A DNA stretch of 64,000 bases from Blastococcus sp. TF02-8 (GTDB lineage: Bacteria > Actinomycetota > Actinomycetes > Mycobacteriales > Geodermatophilaceae). The notes below the pieces were generated by a model, which ran no database searches, was not told the origin of the DNA, and saw only the letters and a list, made by a program, of their open reading frames with translations. Made by a program: the position numbers and the translations under genes. Below, in pieces: positions 1 through 9,994 of this stretch; position 1 is the first letter of the stretch; each line of letters begins with the position of its first letter. The stretch spans positions 248,001 to 312,000 of the forward strand of contig NZ_QOHK01000001.1 of the NCBI RefSeq assembly GCF_003319175.1, written 5' to 3'.

Positions 1-640
1 AGGTCTCGGCGTACTGGGTGAGGTCCACCCGGACCTGGACCAGTTCGCCGGCCAGCGTCTCCAGCAGCGTGGCCGCGGCCGCGGAGTCCATCGCAGACAG
101 TGCCTGAGCGGCGTCGGCCTTCCTCAGCAGGGACAGGCGGATCGCCAGCGTCCGGCGGCGGGCCAGCGTGGGATAGATCTGCAGGATCCAGGTCACCGCC
201 GCGGTCACCAGCGAGAAGCCGATGAGGGCCTCCAGCGGCGAGGCCAGTCGCAGCCACGCATAGGTCGGGACGATGTCGCCGTAGCCGAGCGTCGCCACGG
301 TCACCAGGGACAGGTACAGCGAATCGAGGAGGTCGACGCGTTCGGATGGTTGCAGGCCCGAGCCGAAGGAGAAGCCGTCCGACATGTGGGGCCAGTAGAT
401 CAAGGTCCACCCGGTGATGATGATGGCGAGCCACGCCAGGATCACGCACAGGACCGCTACGGGACCGACCACGGAGGTCTGCTGCCTGCGGCTCCTGACG
501 ACGCGGGAAGCTCGCCAGACCAGTTGGATGACCCGCCGGCTCAATGAGCCTTGCCCACTGGGATGCCAGATGGTGTGGAACATGTCCCGCAGGACGATCA
601 GCACTAGTACTGCGCCCGCGGCCGTCAGAAGCCAGTCCAT
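1..640 (-). CDS. Two-TM potassium-type ion channel (C-terminus beyond window)
   Basis: The reading frame opens with ATG at 640 and runs off the left edge, so about 213 residues are visible and the stop is missing. An N-terminal hydrophobic helix (residues 3-20) is followed by a basic stretch, a second helix (about 57-83), a pore loop with TVATLGYGDIVP and a further helix. The GYGD signature is the K+ selectivity filter of the 2-TM/Ion_trans_2 family. After the last helix comes a soluble part of unknown fold. The protein should sit in the cytoplasmic membrane and pass K+. The filter makes the family assignment safe; the gating input is unknown because the C-terminus is not seen. Confidence 0.85.
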   Translation of the reverse strand, partial: MDWLLTAAGAVLVLIVLRDMFHTIWHPSGQGSLSRRVIQLVWRASRVVRSRRQQTSVVGPVAVLCVILAWLAIIITGWTLIYWPHMSDGFSFGSGLQPSERVDLLDSLYLSLVTVATLGYGDIVPTYAWLRLASPLEALIGFSLVTAAVTWILQIYPTLARRRTLAIRLSLLRKADAAQALSAMDSAAAATLLETLAGELVQVRVDLTQYAET

Positions 641-871
641 AAGCATCCTTTCCTGCCTACCGAGGCTCGGACCCGATTGGACCGGCCCACCACGCGCCCG
701 GCCGCCGCCTATGGGCCGGCCGGGTGCCATGGCCGTACGAATCTGCAGATGAGGCCGCCGCCCGCATGGCGGCGCTCCAAGCGGCGCGAGGACCTCCGGT
801 CCGCCTGTGGAAGCACGAAGCACTGCGCTGACAGACCGGCTGACCGGCCGGTCGGCCGACCAGCCTCGACG

Positions 872-1399
872 TCAGCCGGCCTCGGACATGCCCATCATGC
901 CGTTGTCCTCGTGGTCGAGGATGTGGCAGTGGTAGACGGTCCGGCCGCCGAAGTCGTCGAAGGCGACCCGGACGGTGACCTCGCCGCCAGCGGGGATGTT
1001 GACGACGTCCTGCCAGCGGACGTCGTCCAGTTGCCGGCCGCCCTCGGCGACGATCTGCATCGGCCACACGTGCAGGTGCATCGGATGGTCCATCGGGGAG
1101 GTGTTGGCGATCGTCCACTCCTCCACCGCCCCGAGCGACACCGCCTGGTCGACCCGGTCGGGATCGAACGGGCGGCCGTCGATGGTGAAGGTCATCCCGC
1201 CGGGCCCCATCCCACCCCCCAGCCCGCCGCCCATGCCCGTGCCCATGCCGAACGTGAGCCGACGTCGCTCGGTCACCTCGGCGCCGCGCAGGTCACGGGG
1301 CTTCCGCAACGGCGGCACGGGCGCCACGGGGGCAGCTTCGTCACCGGTCACCTCGAGGGTGGCCAGCGGGCCGACGTCCCCGGAGACCGAGCCGCCCGA
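872..1399 (-). pseudogene. Multicopper oxidase, C-terminal remnant
   Basis: Only the last cupredoxin domain remains. The translated frame contains HPMHLHVWPMQ and YHCHILDHEDNGMMG, the type 1/type 3 copper ligand motifs that end bilirubin-oxidase/CueO-type multicopper oxidases. The frame reads sensibly upstream to about 1399 (SGDVGPLATLEV) and then degenerates, reaching a stop near 1445. The family is normally 450-550 residues with three domains; domains 1 and 2, including half of the trinuclear copper ligands, are absent, and no upstream frame encodes them. A GTG at 1351 could start a 159-residue peptide, but it could not form an active oxidase. This is best read as a deletion remnant. Confidence 0.8.
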
Positions 1400-1697
1400 T
1401 AGCCCGCGTCCTGCGTGAAGCCGCGCTGGACAGCACGGCCGGATTCATGCCCAGCCTGAAGGTGGCCGCCCTGAGCAATGCCAGATCGTGCTGGCGAACA
1501 GGCGGGCAGGCGCTGAGGCCCGAGATAGCATCGCGTGGCCACCCGAGCAACAAGTCGGGGCCCACCCCAGGAGGCTCCGTACCAGCGCCCGGAGCCGTGA
1601 ACGTGGACCCTGACGCCGGCGGTGACCGACGGGTGGCCGGGCGGGATAGTCGGTGACCGGCAGCAACTCGACGTCGCCTGATCTCGGCTACGCGCGA
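1396..1697. other. Gene-free stretch between oxidase remnant and peptidase gene
   Basis: About 300 bases lie between the break point of the multicopper oxidase remnant and the stop of the M23 peptidase gene. I see no frame with a recognisable product on either strand and no strong hairpin. The missing oxidase domains are not here in any frame, so a deletion rather than a frameshift removed them. Confidence 0.5.
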
Positions 1698-2512
1698 TCA
1701 TCCGCAACCGAGGCTGATCCCGCGCGCCGCGAGCCACGGCACCGGGTTCACCCGGTTCGCGAAGAGACCGCCGGTGTGCGTCTCGAAGTGCAGGTGCGGC
1801 CCGGTGGACTGCCCACGGTTGCCGACCTCGGCGATCTGCTCGCCGGCGTTCACGACCTGTCCTGTCGACACGAAGTAGTGGTTGATGTGGCCGTAGACGG
1901 TGATGGTGCCGTCGGGGTGCTGCAGGTAGATCGCGTAGCCGAAGCCATTGGCGGTGCCGGCGTGCAGCACCACGCCGCCGTCCGGGGCATAGATCGGCGT
2001 GCCGATCGGTGCGGCGATGTCCACGCCGTTGTGCTGGGCGCCGGAGCGGCTGCCGTAGCACGACGTCACCCGCCCCGCCACGAGACCCTCGCCTGTCGTG
2101 CGCAGCTGCGGCGAGGGGGTCGCGGCCCCGGCCGTGCTCAGCTGCCGCTCCAGCTCGGCCAAATCGGCGGCGGCGCGATCGTAGGTCTCCCGGGATGCCT
2201 GCAGCTGGTTCTGTGCGGCAGCCTCGGCCTCGACGGCGGCCCGGGCAGCCGCCTCCCGGTCGCGAACCGTCAGCCACGCCGCGCGGTCGGCCGCCTCCTG
2301 TTCCTCTTCTGCTTCCTCGAGTGCGCCGAGCCGGTCGCCCGCGCCATGGCCTCCTCGGCGGCGGCGAGCTGCTGGTCGATGCGTTCGCCGTCTGTCGTGG
2401 CCGTTGAGCTCGTGCCGACTGGCGCAGCCGAGGCGACCGGGGCCGTAACTCCGACAAGCAGCAAGGCCACCGAGCCTGCCAATGTCACAGGGAGGCGAAA
2501 TCGTCTACGCAT
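1698..2512 (-). pseudogene. Secreted M23 peptidase with a single-base frameshift
   Basis: The gene starts at ATG 2512 with a signal peptide (MRRRFRLPV then a hydrophobic run ending ASAAP), followed by a coiled coil (ERIDQQLAAAEEAMARATG). Near 2335-2345 the frame shifts by one base: the continuation RLGALEEAEEEQEAADRAAW is in another frame and leads to the LytM domain ending at 1698. That domain has the zinc-site signatures HNGVDIAAP and GPHLHFE, typical of lysostaphin-like endopeptidases that cut peptidoglycan cross-bridges. Restoring one base gives about 270 residues, normal for the family. The gene lies directly downstream of a c-di-AMP riboswitch, as is usual for actinobacterial cell-wall hydrolases. 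It is either a recent pseudogene or a sequencing error. Confidence 0.82.
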
Positions 2513-2559
2513 CCGGCGGGCAGATACGTGTGCGCAGTGCGGGGTCGCCAACTCGGCGG

Positions 2560-2680
2560 CTCTCCGTTCTTCCTGAACGCCTACCGGGTTAGCTGACGGG
2601 TTCGGGCTGGAAGATGCCCTACCGGGAGCACTCAACTGCGCCCCGGATTCACCCGGTGAATCGGTGGGTCCCCGGTCCGT
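2560..2680 (-). ncRNA. c-di-AMP (ydaO/yuaA) riboswitch upstream of M23 peptidase
   Basis: Read on the minus strand, the leader contains the conserved blocks of the actinobacterial ydaO class in order: ACCGGGGACC, CACCGGGTGAATCC, TAGGGCATCTTCC, then CCGAACCCGTCAGCTAACC with GGTAGGCG, and a closing GGAAGA that can pair with TCTTCC. In actinobacteria this riboswitch commonly precedes resuscitation-promoting factors and other wall hydrolases and turns expression down when c-di-AMP is high. It ends about 48 nt before the peptidase ATG at 2512. I could not define an expression platform, and the start codon has no clear Shine-Dalgarno sequence. Confidence 0.87.
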
Positions 2681-3031
2681 CCGCAGGTGGACGGCTCAGC
2701 GGGCCACCCGGAGACCTCGAGTCGAGGAACTGCAGCCGGGCGGGCCGGAGGGGACGGTAGTACGAAGCTGCATAGTTGTCACGAGCGGGTAACGGATGCC
2801 CTCATCGGTTATGCCCTCGGGCCCGCCGCCCCGGCGCAACCGCAGCTGCCGCGGCCTAGTCAGCGCCAGGGAGGACTGGAGGATCGCTGGAGGTTGGCAC
2901 TCCGCGCTGTGCCCGGAGGTCGGCCGTCGATCGCAGCCAGACTGGAGGAGCCCTGGAGACCTATCCCCCATCGTCGGCGGAGACAGCGTGCCGCGTACTG
3001 GCGGGCTCGCCGCTAGACCTCAGGAGTTCGC
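2681..3031. other. Gene-free stretch between riboswitch and HTH gene
   Basis: About 350 bases without a convincing coding frame. It must hold the promoter for the riboswitch-peptidase transcript (minus strand) and the promoter for the HTH gene (plus strand), but no -35/-10 pair stood out clearly enough to mark. Confidence 0.5.
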
Positions 3032-3277
3032 GTGGATCTCGACGAGCTGCGAATCAGCCGCGCCGCCGTCGTGACGGTCGCCCAGGCCGCCTCAGTCTTT
3101 GGTGTCGACGTGCGCACAGTGACCCGCGCCATCGATAACGGCGAGTTGCCGGCCCTCCGTCTCGGTCGACGGGTGTTGATCCCCCGGCTACCCCTGCTGG
3201 CTGCCCTGGGTGTCAGGGTCGAAGACACCCTTACCGAAGCTCACGACGCCGGCTCTGACGACCGGTACGACCGGTAG
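3032..3277 (+). CDS. Small HTH DNA-binding protein, excisionase-like
   Basis: Eighty-one residues from GTG 3032, chosen because AGGAG at 3022-3026 lies five bases upstream. The core VTVAQAASVFGVDVRTVTRAIDNGELPALRLGRRVLIPR is a winged-helix HTH_17/MerR-like motif: a helix-turn-helix that reads DNA followed by a beta-wing with the G-R-R-V-L-I pattern, as in excisionases and phage or plasmid regulators. Nothing else is fused to it. The gene stands about 300 bases before a tRNA-3'-end-like sequence, which is where recombination directionality genes of integrative elements often lie, but no integrase is in the window. It could also be a stand-alone regulator. Confidence 0.72.
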   Translation: MDLDELRISRAAVVTVAQAASVFGVDVRTVTRAIDNGELPALRLGRRVLIPRLPLLAALGVRVEDTLTEAHDAGSDDRYDR

Positions 3278-3572
3278 GCGCGCGACTCGCAAAGGGACTG
3301 ATCGGCCGCGTCCGGCCAGCGTCTGCGGCAACAACGAGCACGTCAGCAGGACCCGTCGTGGTCGCGTGACCTCTGGGCGGCCCGGAGGCCCTGAACAGAG
3401 TGGTCCCCGCCCAAGTCCCCCTCACGTGCGGAGCCGGCTCGTGATACTCCGCGTGATACTGCCGCCGACGCATTCGGGGGTATCTGGGTGTGATTCGAGG
3501 CCCGTCGGCGTCTCTGACGGATTGCGAAGACGCAGCTCAAGGCGCCTCAGAGCATCCAGAAACCTAGCCACG

Positions 3573-3604
3573 GACAGGAGTTCAAGTCCCCCCTCGGACA
3601 CCAG
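3573..3604 (+). other. tRNA 3'-end-like sequence, candidate attachment site
   Basis: The sequence resembles the 3' end of a tRNA: a T-loop-like GAGTTCAAGTCC, seven bases that could be an acceptor strand (CTCGGAC), one discriminator base and CCA. A complete tRNA cannot be folded: the bases upstream do not give an acceptor 5' strand complementary to CTCGGAC or an anticodon stem. Site-specific integrases often use tRNA 3' ends, leaving such a fragment at one end of the element. The excisionase-like gene nearby and the terminator just downstream fit this view. An integrase and the intact partner tRNA are not in the window. Confidence 0.45.
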
Positions 3605-3633
3605 TCACTGGCTCAGGTCAGGCACGAACGTGC

Positions 3634-3660
3634 AGGGCGCCCACATCGTGGGCGCCCTTT
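3634..3660 (+). terminator. Strong hairpin with short T run
   Basis: An 11-bp perfect stem (AGGGCGCCCAC / GTGGGCGCCCT) with a 3-nt loop is followed by TTTC. It lies 30 bases after the tRNA-end-like sequence, the position where a native tRNA terminator would stand. Confidence 0.75.
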
Positions 3661-3913
3661 CGACGTTGATGAGCCAGTCCCCGGTCTCCCGCGCCTTCCA
3701 CGTGGTGAGGCACGGGTCCCGCGAAGCCCCAGCCACCGTCGTCGAACGCGGCTTCCGCCGGGTCGGCGGGTACCCGGGCCGGGCGGGGCAGGTCGCCGGT
3801 ACGCGGGTCGGGGCCGGCGTCCCCTCGTCGCGGGCAGACCCCGTCGGCGTCACATCCGCCGTCCGGGCGCCGTCGTATGCGCGGAAGCGTCCACCACGAT
3901 CGAGGAGCCGAAC

Positions 3914-4261
3914 ATGCCGTTCGCACCCGCCGCCGTCCTGGTCCTTGCCGCGCTGACCTACGCCTACGCCGCCTACGTCGACTTCGCCCGTCCGCAGTGG
4001 ATCCTCGACAACCTGCGGATCTACGGGGTGCCGCTGTCCTGGCTGCCGCTGCTCGGAGCGGCGAAGGGCGCCGGAGCGGTCGGCCTGCTCGCGGGCCTCG
4101 TCGTGCCGGCGCTCGGCGCGGCTGCCGGCATCGGGCTGGTCCTCTACTTCATCGGCGCGATCAGCACCGTGGCCCGCTCCCGGGCCTACTCCCACCTGCC
4201 CTTCCCGATGATCTTCATGCTGCCCGCGGCGGGGTCCCTCGCGGTGCTTGCCGCAACCTGA
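3914..4261 (+). CDS. DoxX-like small membrane protein
   Basis: One hundred and fifteen residues from ATG 3914, with GAGGAG at 3902-3907 as ribosome binding site. Four hydrophobic segments fill nearly the whole protein (about 5-25, 43-62, 66-84, 95-114), and the sequence pattern (YAAYVDFARPQW, LPLLGAAKGAGAVGLLAGL, ARSRAYSHLPFP) is that of the DoxX-like/DUF4267-type membrane family. DoxX relatives have been linked to redox or thiol metabolism in other bacteria, but no function can be read from this one. The gene is monocistronic, with 276 bases before the next start. Confidence 0.7.
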   Translation: MPFAPAAVLVLAALTYAYAAYVDFARPQWILDNLRIYGVPLSWLPLLGAAKGAGAVGLLAGLVVPALGAAAGIGLVLYFIGAISTVARSRAYSHLPFPMIFMLPAAGSLAVLAAT

Positions 4262-4494
4262 TCCTGGCGCGGTCGTTCCGCCACGGGCGACCTGCCACGA
4301 CCGTGGCCACGGCAGGCGGGTTCCGGCTCGGATGGGCCTGACGGACGCAGAACGGAGGCTCCGCGGTGGATGACCGCGGGGCCGTTCGCTCGTCCAGGAG
4401 TCGATGTCGCGCTCCCGTCGTCCCGCCGCCCCTGCCGCCTCCCCCTCGAGGGCCGACCCGGTCGAAGCACGTCGACGTCCGCTGTGCAGACTGC

Positions 4495-4510
4495 GGTGAC
4501 GACCGTCACC
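4495..4510. promoter_or_regulatory. Inverted repeat, possible operator before acyl-CoA dehydrogenase
   Basis: GGTGACG-AC-CGTCACC is a perfect 7-bp inverted repeat 28 bases upstream of the acyl-CoA dehydrogenase start. Its size and symmetry suit a TetR- or similar dimeric repressor site. No regulator gene is adjacent. Confidence 0.35.
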
Positions 4511-4537
4511 GCACGGGCCAGCTGAGAGGGAGACCGG

Positions 4538-5833
<1,296 letters not shown>

Positions 5834-5870
5834 GCCACGGGGTCCGAGCGGATCACCCCGAGCACACCCG

Positions 5871-5904
5871 GAAGGGCCCGGTCACGGCAGTGACCGGGCC
5901 CTTC
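5871..5904 (+). terminator. Hairpin terminator after acyl-CoA dehydrogenase
   Basis: A 15-bp perfect stem (GAAGGGCCCGGTCAC and its complement) with a 4-nt loop starts 37 bases after the stop at 5833. Confidence 0.8.
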
Positions 5905-6132
5905 CGTGGCTGTGGAGCGCCGTGCGGTGCGCGCCGGTCTGCTGGGGACCGCCGGCGCGTTCGATCCCGCTCCGGAGCCCCCGGTCCACGGGGCCGCCGG
6001 TGAGCGTTGCCGGCGACCGCGGGAGACACTCATCGGGGACGGTCGGGCGTCCCGCGACCACGGAACGGCGAACCGCGCGCGACCTGTCTCCGCGGCTCCG
6101 GCGCACGGGGGCGCGCGAGGGAAGCGGGGCGC

Positions 6133-8669
6133 ATGGACGTGCAGCAGCAGAACAGCGACACGATCGCGGCCGCACCGCATGGTCTCTCCCAGCGGGAGGC
6201 GGACGCGCGACGCCGGGCCGGTGAGGGGAACACCGCGCACAGCCGATCCGCACGCAGTTACACGCAGATCCTGCGCACCAACGTCTTCTCCTCCTTCAAC
6301 CTCATCCTCTTCAGCATCGGTGTCGCGCTGCTCGCGCTGGGGCGGGTCAACGACGCGGTCGTCAGCGTGGGCCTGGGCCTGGTCAACGCGGCGATCAGCG
6401 CGGTTCAGGAGATCCGCGCCAAGCGCAAGCTCGACCGGCTCCAGCTCCTGGGTCGGAGCACCGTGACCGTCGTCCGCGACGGACGAGACGTCGAGGTGCC
6501 TCCGGAGGAGGTCGTGCGCGGCGACGTGCTGCACCTGCGCCCCGGGCACCAGGTCGTCGTCGACGGTCCGGTGCTCGACGGCGGCCGCATCGAGGCCGAC
6601 GAGTCGCTGCTCACCGGCGAGTCCGACGCCCAGGTCAAGAGACCGGGGGACGACCTGCTGTCGGGCAGTTTCTGCGTCGGCGGCGAGGGGCGTCAGCTGG
6701 CCCGTGACGTGGGCGCGGACAGCTACGCCAGCCGGCTGACCGCCGACGCCCGCCGGGTGTCGACCGACACCACGCCGCTGCAGCGCCGCATCGCCTTCGT
6801 CGTCCGCCTCGTCATCTGCCTGGTCGTGCTGATGAGCGGCGCCATCCTGGCCCAGGCGGCGCTCGAGGGCCTCACGCTGGTCCGGGTCGTGCAGACCACC
6901 GCGGTGCTCTCCGGGCTGGTGCCCTACGGCCTGTTCTTCCTCATCGCCGTCGCCTACACCGTGGGCGCGGCGAAGAGCGGCGGTCGCGGCGCCCTGGTGC
7001 AGCAGGTGAACGCGGTGGAGTCGATGAGCAACGTCGACGTCGTCTGCACCGACAAGACCGGCACGCTCACCACCGGCCGGCTGAGCCTGGCCGAGGTGGT
7101 GCCGCTCGGAGGGCAGGCGGCCGCCGACGTCGAGCGGCTGGTCGGCTCGATGGCACGCAGCAGCACCGCGGCGAACCTCACCACCAGCGCGCTGGCCGCC
7201 GCGCTGCCCGGGGACCCCTTTCCCGTGCGCGAGGAGATCCCGTTCTCCTCGTCGCTCCGGTGGAGCGCCCTGCGCACCGACGACGGCGTCTATGTCCTCG
7301 GCGCCCCCGACGCCCTCGCTCCGCACCTGTCCGGAGCACCGCTCGACGGCCCCGTGGGCGAGCGGACGGAACGGGGGTTGCGGGTGCTGGTCGTCGCCCG
7401 CGCGGCCGACGAGCCAGCCCTGCTGCGCGAGAGCGGCCGCCCGCGGTTGCCTGCCCTCGAGCCGCTGGCCGTGGTAGCCCTGGCCGACGAGCTGAGGCCG
7501 CAGGTGCGCGACACCATCGGCCGCTTCCTCGCGGACGGCGTCACCGTGAAGGTGGTGTCCGGCGACGACCCGCGGACCGTGGCCGCACTGGCCCGGCAAG
7601 CGGGGCTGGACACCACGGACCCCATCCCCGGCACCGCCCTCGACGCGCTGTCCGACGCCGAGCTGGACGCGGTGGTCGCGCGCAGCACAGTGTTCGGCCG
7701 CATCGCACCGGAGCAGAAGGAACGCCTCGTCGGCTCCCTGCGGCGGCAGGGCCGCTACGTCGCCATGCTCGGCGACGGCGTCAACGACGCCCGCGCGCTC
7801 AAGGCCGCGCAGGTCGGCGTCGCCATGCGCAGCGGCGCGCCGTCACCCGCGACGTCGCCGACATCGTGCTCACCGAGGACTCGCTGGCCGCTCTCGTGCC
7901 CGCACGCCAGGAAGGCCGCCGGATCATCAGCGGCATCGCGACCTCCATGCAGGTCTTCCTCGCCCGGGTGGCCACTCAGGGGCTGGTCATCCTCGCCGTC
8001 ACCATGCTCGGCCTGGGGTTTCCGTACTCGCCCGCCCAAGTGGGACTGACCCTGCTGACGGTCGGCGTACCCACCCTGTCCCTGACCATGTGGGCCCGCC
8101 CGGAACCGCCCGATCCGCACCTGCTCGCGAACCTCGGGCGGTTCGTCGTCCCCGCCGCGCTCGTCACGGCAGCTGCCGGCGTCGCGGTGTACGCCTACCA
8201 CTACACGACCCTGCTCGCCGGCCCGCCCGGCGGTGAGGTCCCGGCCGACTTCGTGGCCCGTTTCGAGGACTGGACCGGTCTGTCGGCCGACGATGCCGGC
8301 TTCTCCGAGGCGGTCGCGACCATCGGCGCGCAGACGGCCTTGTCGACCTTCGTCTCCTACGCCGCCTTCCTCCTCATCCTCTTCCTCAAGCCACCGTCCC
8401 GGCTCTTCGCCTCCTGGACCCGGCCGGACGGCGACCGGCGACCAGCCCTGCTGGTCGCCGTGCTCGTCGCGATCTTCACCGCAGGGCTGCTCATGCCCTG
8501 GTTCACGAGCTACTTCGGACTCACCGAAGCCGCGCAACCGGTGTTCACGACGGTGCTCCCCGCGCTCGTCGTGTGGTTCCTCGTGCTGACCACCGCTTAT
8601 CGGTTCCGTCTGCTCGACCGCGCCCTCGGCCTCACCGAACTCGCCGGACCTGCTACCACGGGCCGGTGA
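6133..8669 (+). pseudogene. Cation-transporting P-type ATPase with a single-base frameshift
   Basis: From ATG 6133 the first frame encodes an N-terminal cation-ATPase region (LSQREADARRRAGEGN), two membrane helices, the actuator motif LLTGESD (about residue 160), two further helices, the phosphorylation site CTDKTGT (Asp near 307) and the hinge MLGDGVNDARALKAAQVGVAM. Near 7836-7841 one base appears lost (GCGCC where GCGGCC would keep the frame); the other frame continues VTRDVADIVLTEDSLAAL and runs through six more hydrophobic segments to 8669. Joined, the protein is about 845 residues, normal for HAD-IC-type Ca2+/Mg2+-like pumps. All catalytic motifs are intact, so a sequencing error is plausible. 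The ion is not predictable. Confidence 0.85.
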
Positions 8670-8764
8670 TCCACCGCTGATCGAGCTGGAGCCCCCGACC
8701 GCCCACGGGCGCGCCTCCCCACCGGCGTCCCCAGGACGACGGATGGCGCTGCGTCGGGGCCGGA

Positions 8765-9979
8765 CTACCCGCCGATGATCCCCTCCTCGGCCAGCCGGCC
8801 GAGCTCCTCGTCGGGCACGCCGAGTTCGGTCAGCACCGCGGTCGTGTGCTCCCCGACGGACGGCGCGGGGCCGCGCGGGCCGATGTCGGCGCCCTGCACC
8901 CGGAACGGGGCGCGCACGGTCCGGTAACGGCGCCCCGACGGCTCGTTGATCTCCGGGAAGAGCCCGTCCGCGGCGGCCTGCTCGTCGTCCGCGAACTCCG
9001 ACACCGTGGACGCCGGGCCCCAGATGAAGCCGTGCTGGTCGAACAGCGCGCACCACTCCTTGAGCGGCCGGCTCGCGAACAGCTCGTCCAGGAGCCGGGT
9101 GAGCTCCGGCATGTTCGCCGAGCGTGCGGCCCGGTCGGCGAACCGCTCGTCCTCGACCCACTCCGGCCGGCCCACCGCGGTGCAGAACGCCGGCCACCAG
9201 TGCGGCTCCGGCATGAACAGCAGGATCCAGCGGGAGTCGGCGCAGCGGAACCCGCCGTGCAGGGCGTGCGGCCGGGCGATCCGGCCCTGCGGCGTCGGGG
9301 TCACCCCGTCGACCAGGGTGGCGGACAGGTCGCTCGACATCGTCCAGGCGGCCGCGCCGAGCAGGCTGACGTCGACCACCTGCCCCTCCCCCGTCGCCTC
9401 GACCAGCCGGAGCGCGGCGAGGATCGAGCCGAACAGCGCCAGCGCCGCGGTGTGGTCGCCCTGTGCCGGCCGGAGCCGTGGCGGGGCGGGATTGACCGGC
9501 TCGCTCATCGCGTCGAGGACCGCCCCGCGCCCGAAGAACGCGGTGAGGTCGTACCCGGGCCGTGCCACGTCCGGGCCGACGGTGCCGTAGCCGGTGAGCG
9601 TGGCGTGCACCAACCGCGGGTTGGCACCCAGCAGGGTGGCGGCATCCAGCCCGTACTTCGCCTGGCGCGCGGGCAGCAGGTTGCACAGGAAGACGTCGGC
9701 GCCGCCGGCCAGCCGGCGCACCAGGTCGGTGCCCTCGGGGCGGTTGAGCGCGACGGCGATGCTCCGCTTGCCCCGGTTGTCCATCGCGAAGGCCGCGTCG
9801 AGGGGCGCCTCGCCCTCGGGCACGGACGGCTGCCGCGTGGCCCCGCGCATCGCGTCACCGCGCAGCGGTTCCACCTTCACGACGTCGGCGCCCAGGTCGG
9901 CCATCAGCGCGGCAGCGCCCGGAGCGGCCATCCAGTTGGCCACCTCCACGACGCGGACGCCGTCCAGCGGTGCGACCAC
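8765..9979 (-). CDS. CoA transferase, family III (CaiB/BaiF)
   Basis: Four hundred and four residues from GTG 9979. The N-terminus LDGVRVVEVANWMAAPGAAALMADLGADVVKVEP is the CoA-binding signature of class III CoA transferases, which form interlocked dimers and transfer CoA between carboxylic acids through an aspartyl intermediate. Typical family elements follow (NRGKRSIAV, RLVHATLTGYG, YDLTAFFGRG, EATGEGQVVDVSLL). It lies 15 bases downstream of the acetoacetate-decarboxylase-like gene and in the same direction, so it probably ends an operon with that gene and a 3-hydroxyacyl-CoA dehydrogenase, which suggests CoA activation of a carboxylic acid in the same pathway. The substrate is unknown. Confidence 0.9.
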   Translation of the reverse strand: MVAPLDGVRVVEVANWMAAPGAAALMADLGADVVKVEPLRGDAMRGATRQPSVPEGEAPLDAAFAMDNRGKRSIAVALNRPEGTDLVRRLAGGADVFLCNLLPARQAKYGLDAATLLGANPRLVHATLTGYGTVGPDVARPGYDLTAFFGRGAVLDAMSEPVNPAPPRLRPAQGDHTAALALFGSILAALRLVEATGEGQVVDVSLLGAAAWTMSSDLSATLVDGVTPTPQGRIARPHALHGGFRCADSRWILLFMPEPHWWPAFCTAVGRPEWVEDERFADRAARSANMPELTRLLDELFASRPLKEWCALFDQHGFIWGPASTVSEFADDEQAAADGLFPEINEPSGRRYRTVRAPFRVQGADIGPRGPAPSVGEHTTAVLTELGVPDEELGRLAEEGIIGG

Positions 9980-9994
9980 GGCCCGCTCCCCTCG

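Larger units (their letters stand above)
3278..3913. other. Long intergenic region with att-like site and terminator
   Basis: Some 640 bases between the HTH gene and the DoxX-like gene. Apart from the tRNA-end-like sequence at 3573-3604 and the terminator at 3634-3660, nothing is recognised. Frames that are open here have no family signature and no ribosome binding site. Confidence 0.55.

Noticed and set aside
838-868. Palindrome cluster around GACCGGCCGGTC as a terminator or operator
   Set aside because: The inverted repeats are imperfect and overlapping, without a T run, beside a decayed gene; in such GC-rich DNA this may be chance.
1341-1666. Short minus-strand frames that might be the missing oxidase domains
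   Set aside because: None contains cupredoxin-like sequence or copper-ligand motifs; composition is that of noise.
3528-3604. Possible complete tRNA ending in CCA
   Set aside because: The 3' part fits, and GCTC/GAGC pairs upstream resemble a D-arm, but there is no acceptor 5' strand complementary to CTCGGAC, no anticodon stem and the T-stem has two mismatches. Kept only as an attachment-site candidate.
3605-3926. Open minus-strand frames upstream of the DoxX-like gene
   Set aside because: No ribosome site, no recognisable domain, and the frames run through a strong terminator hairpin.
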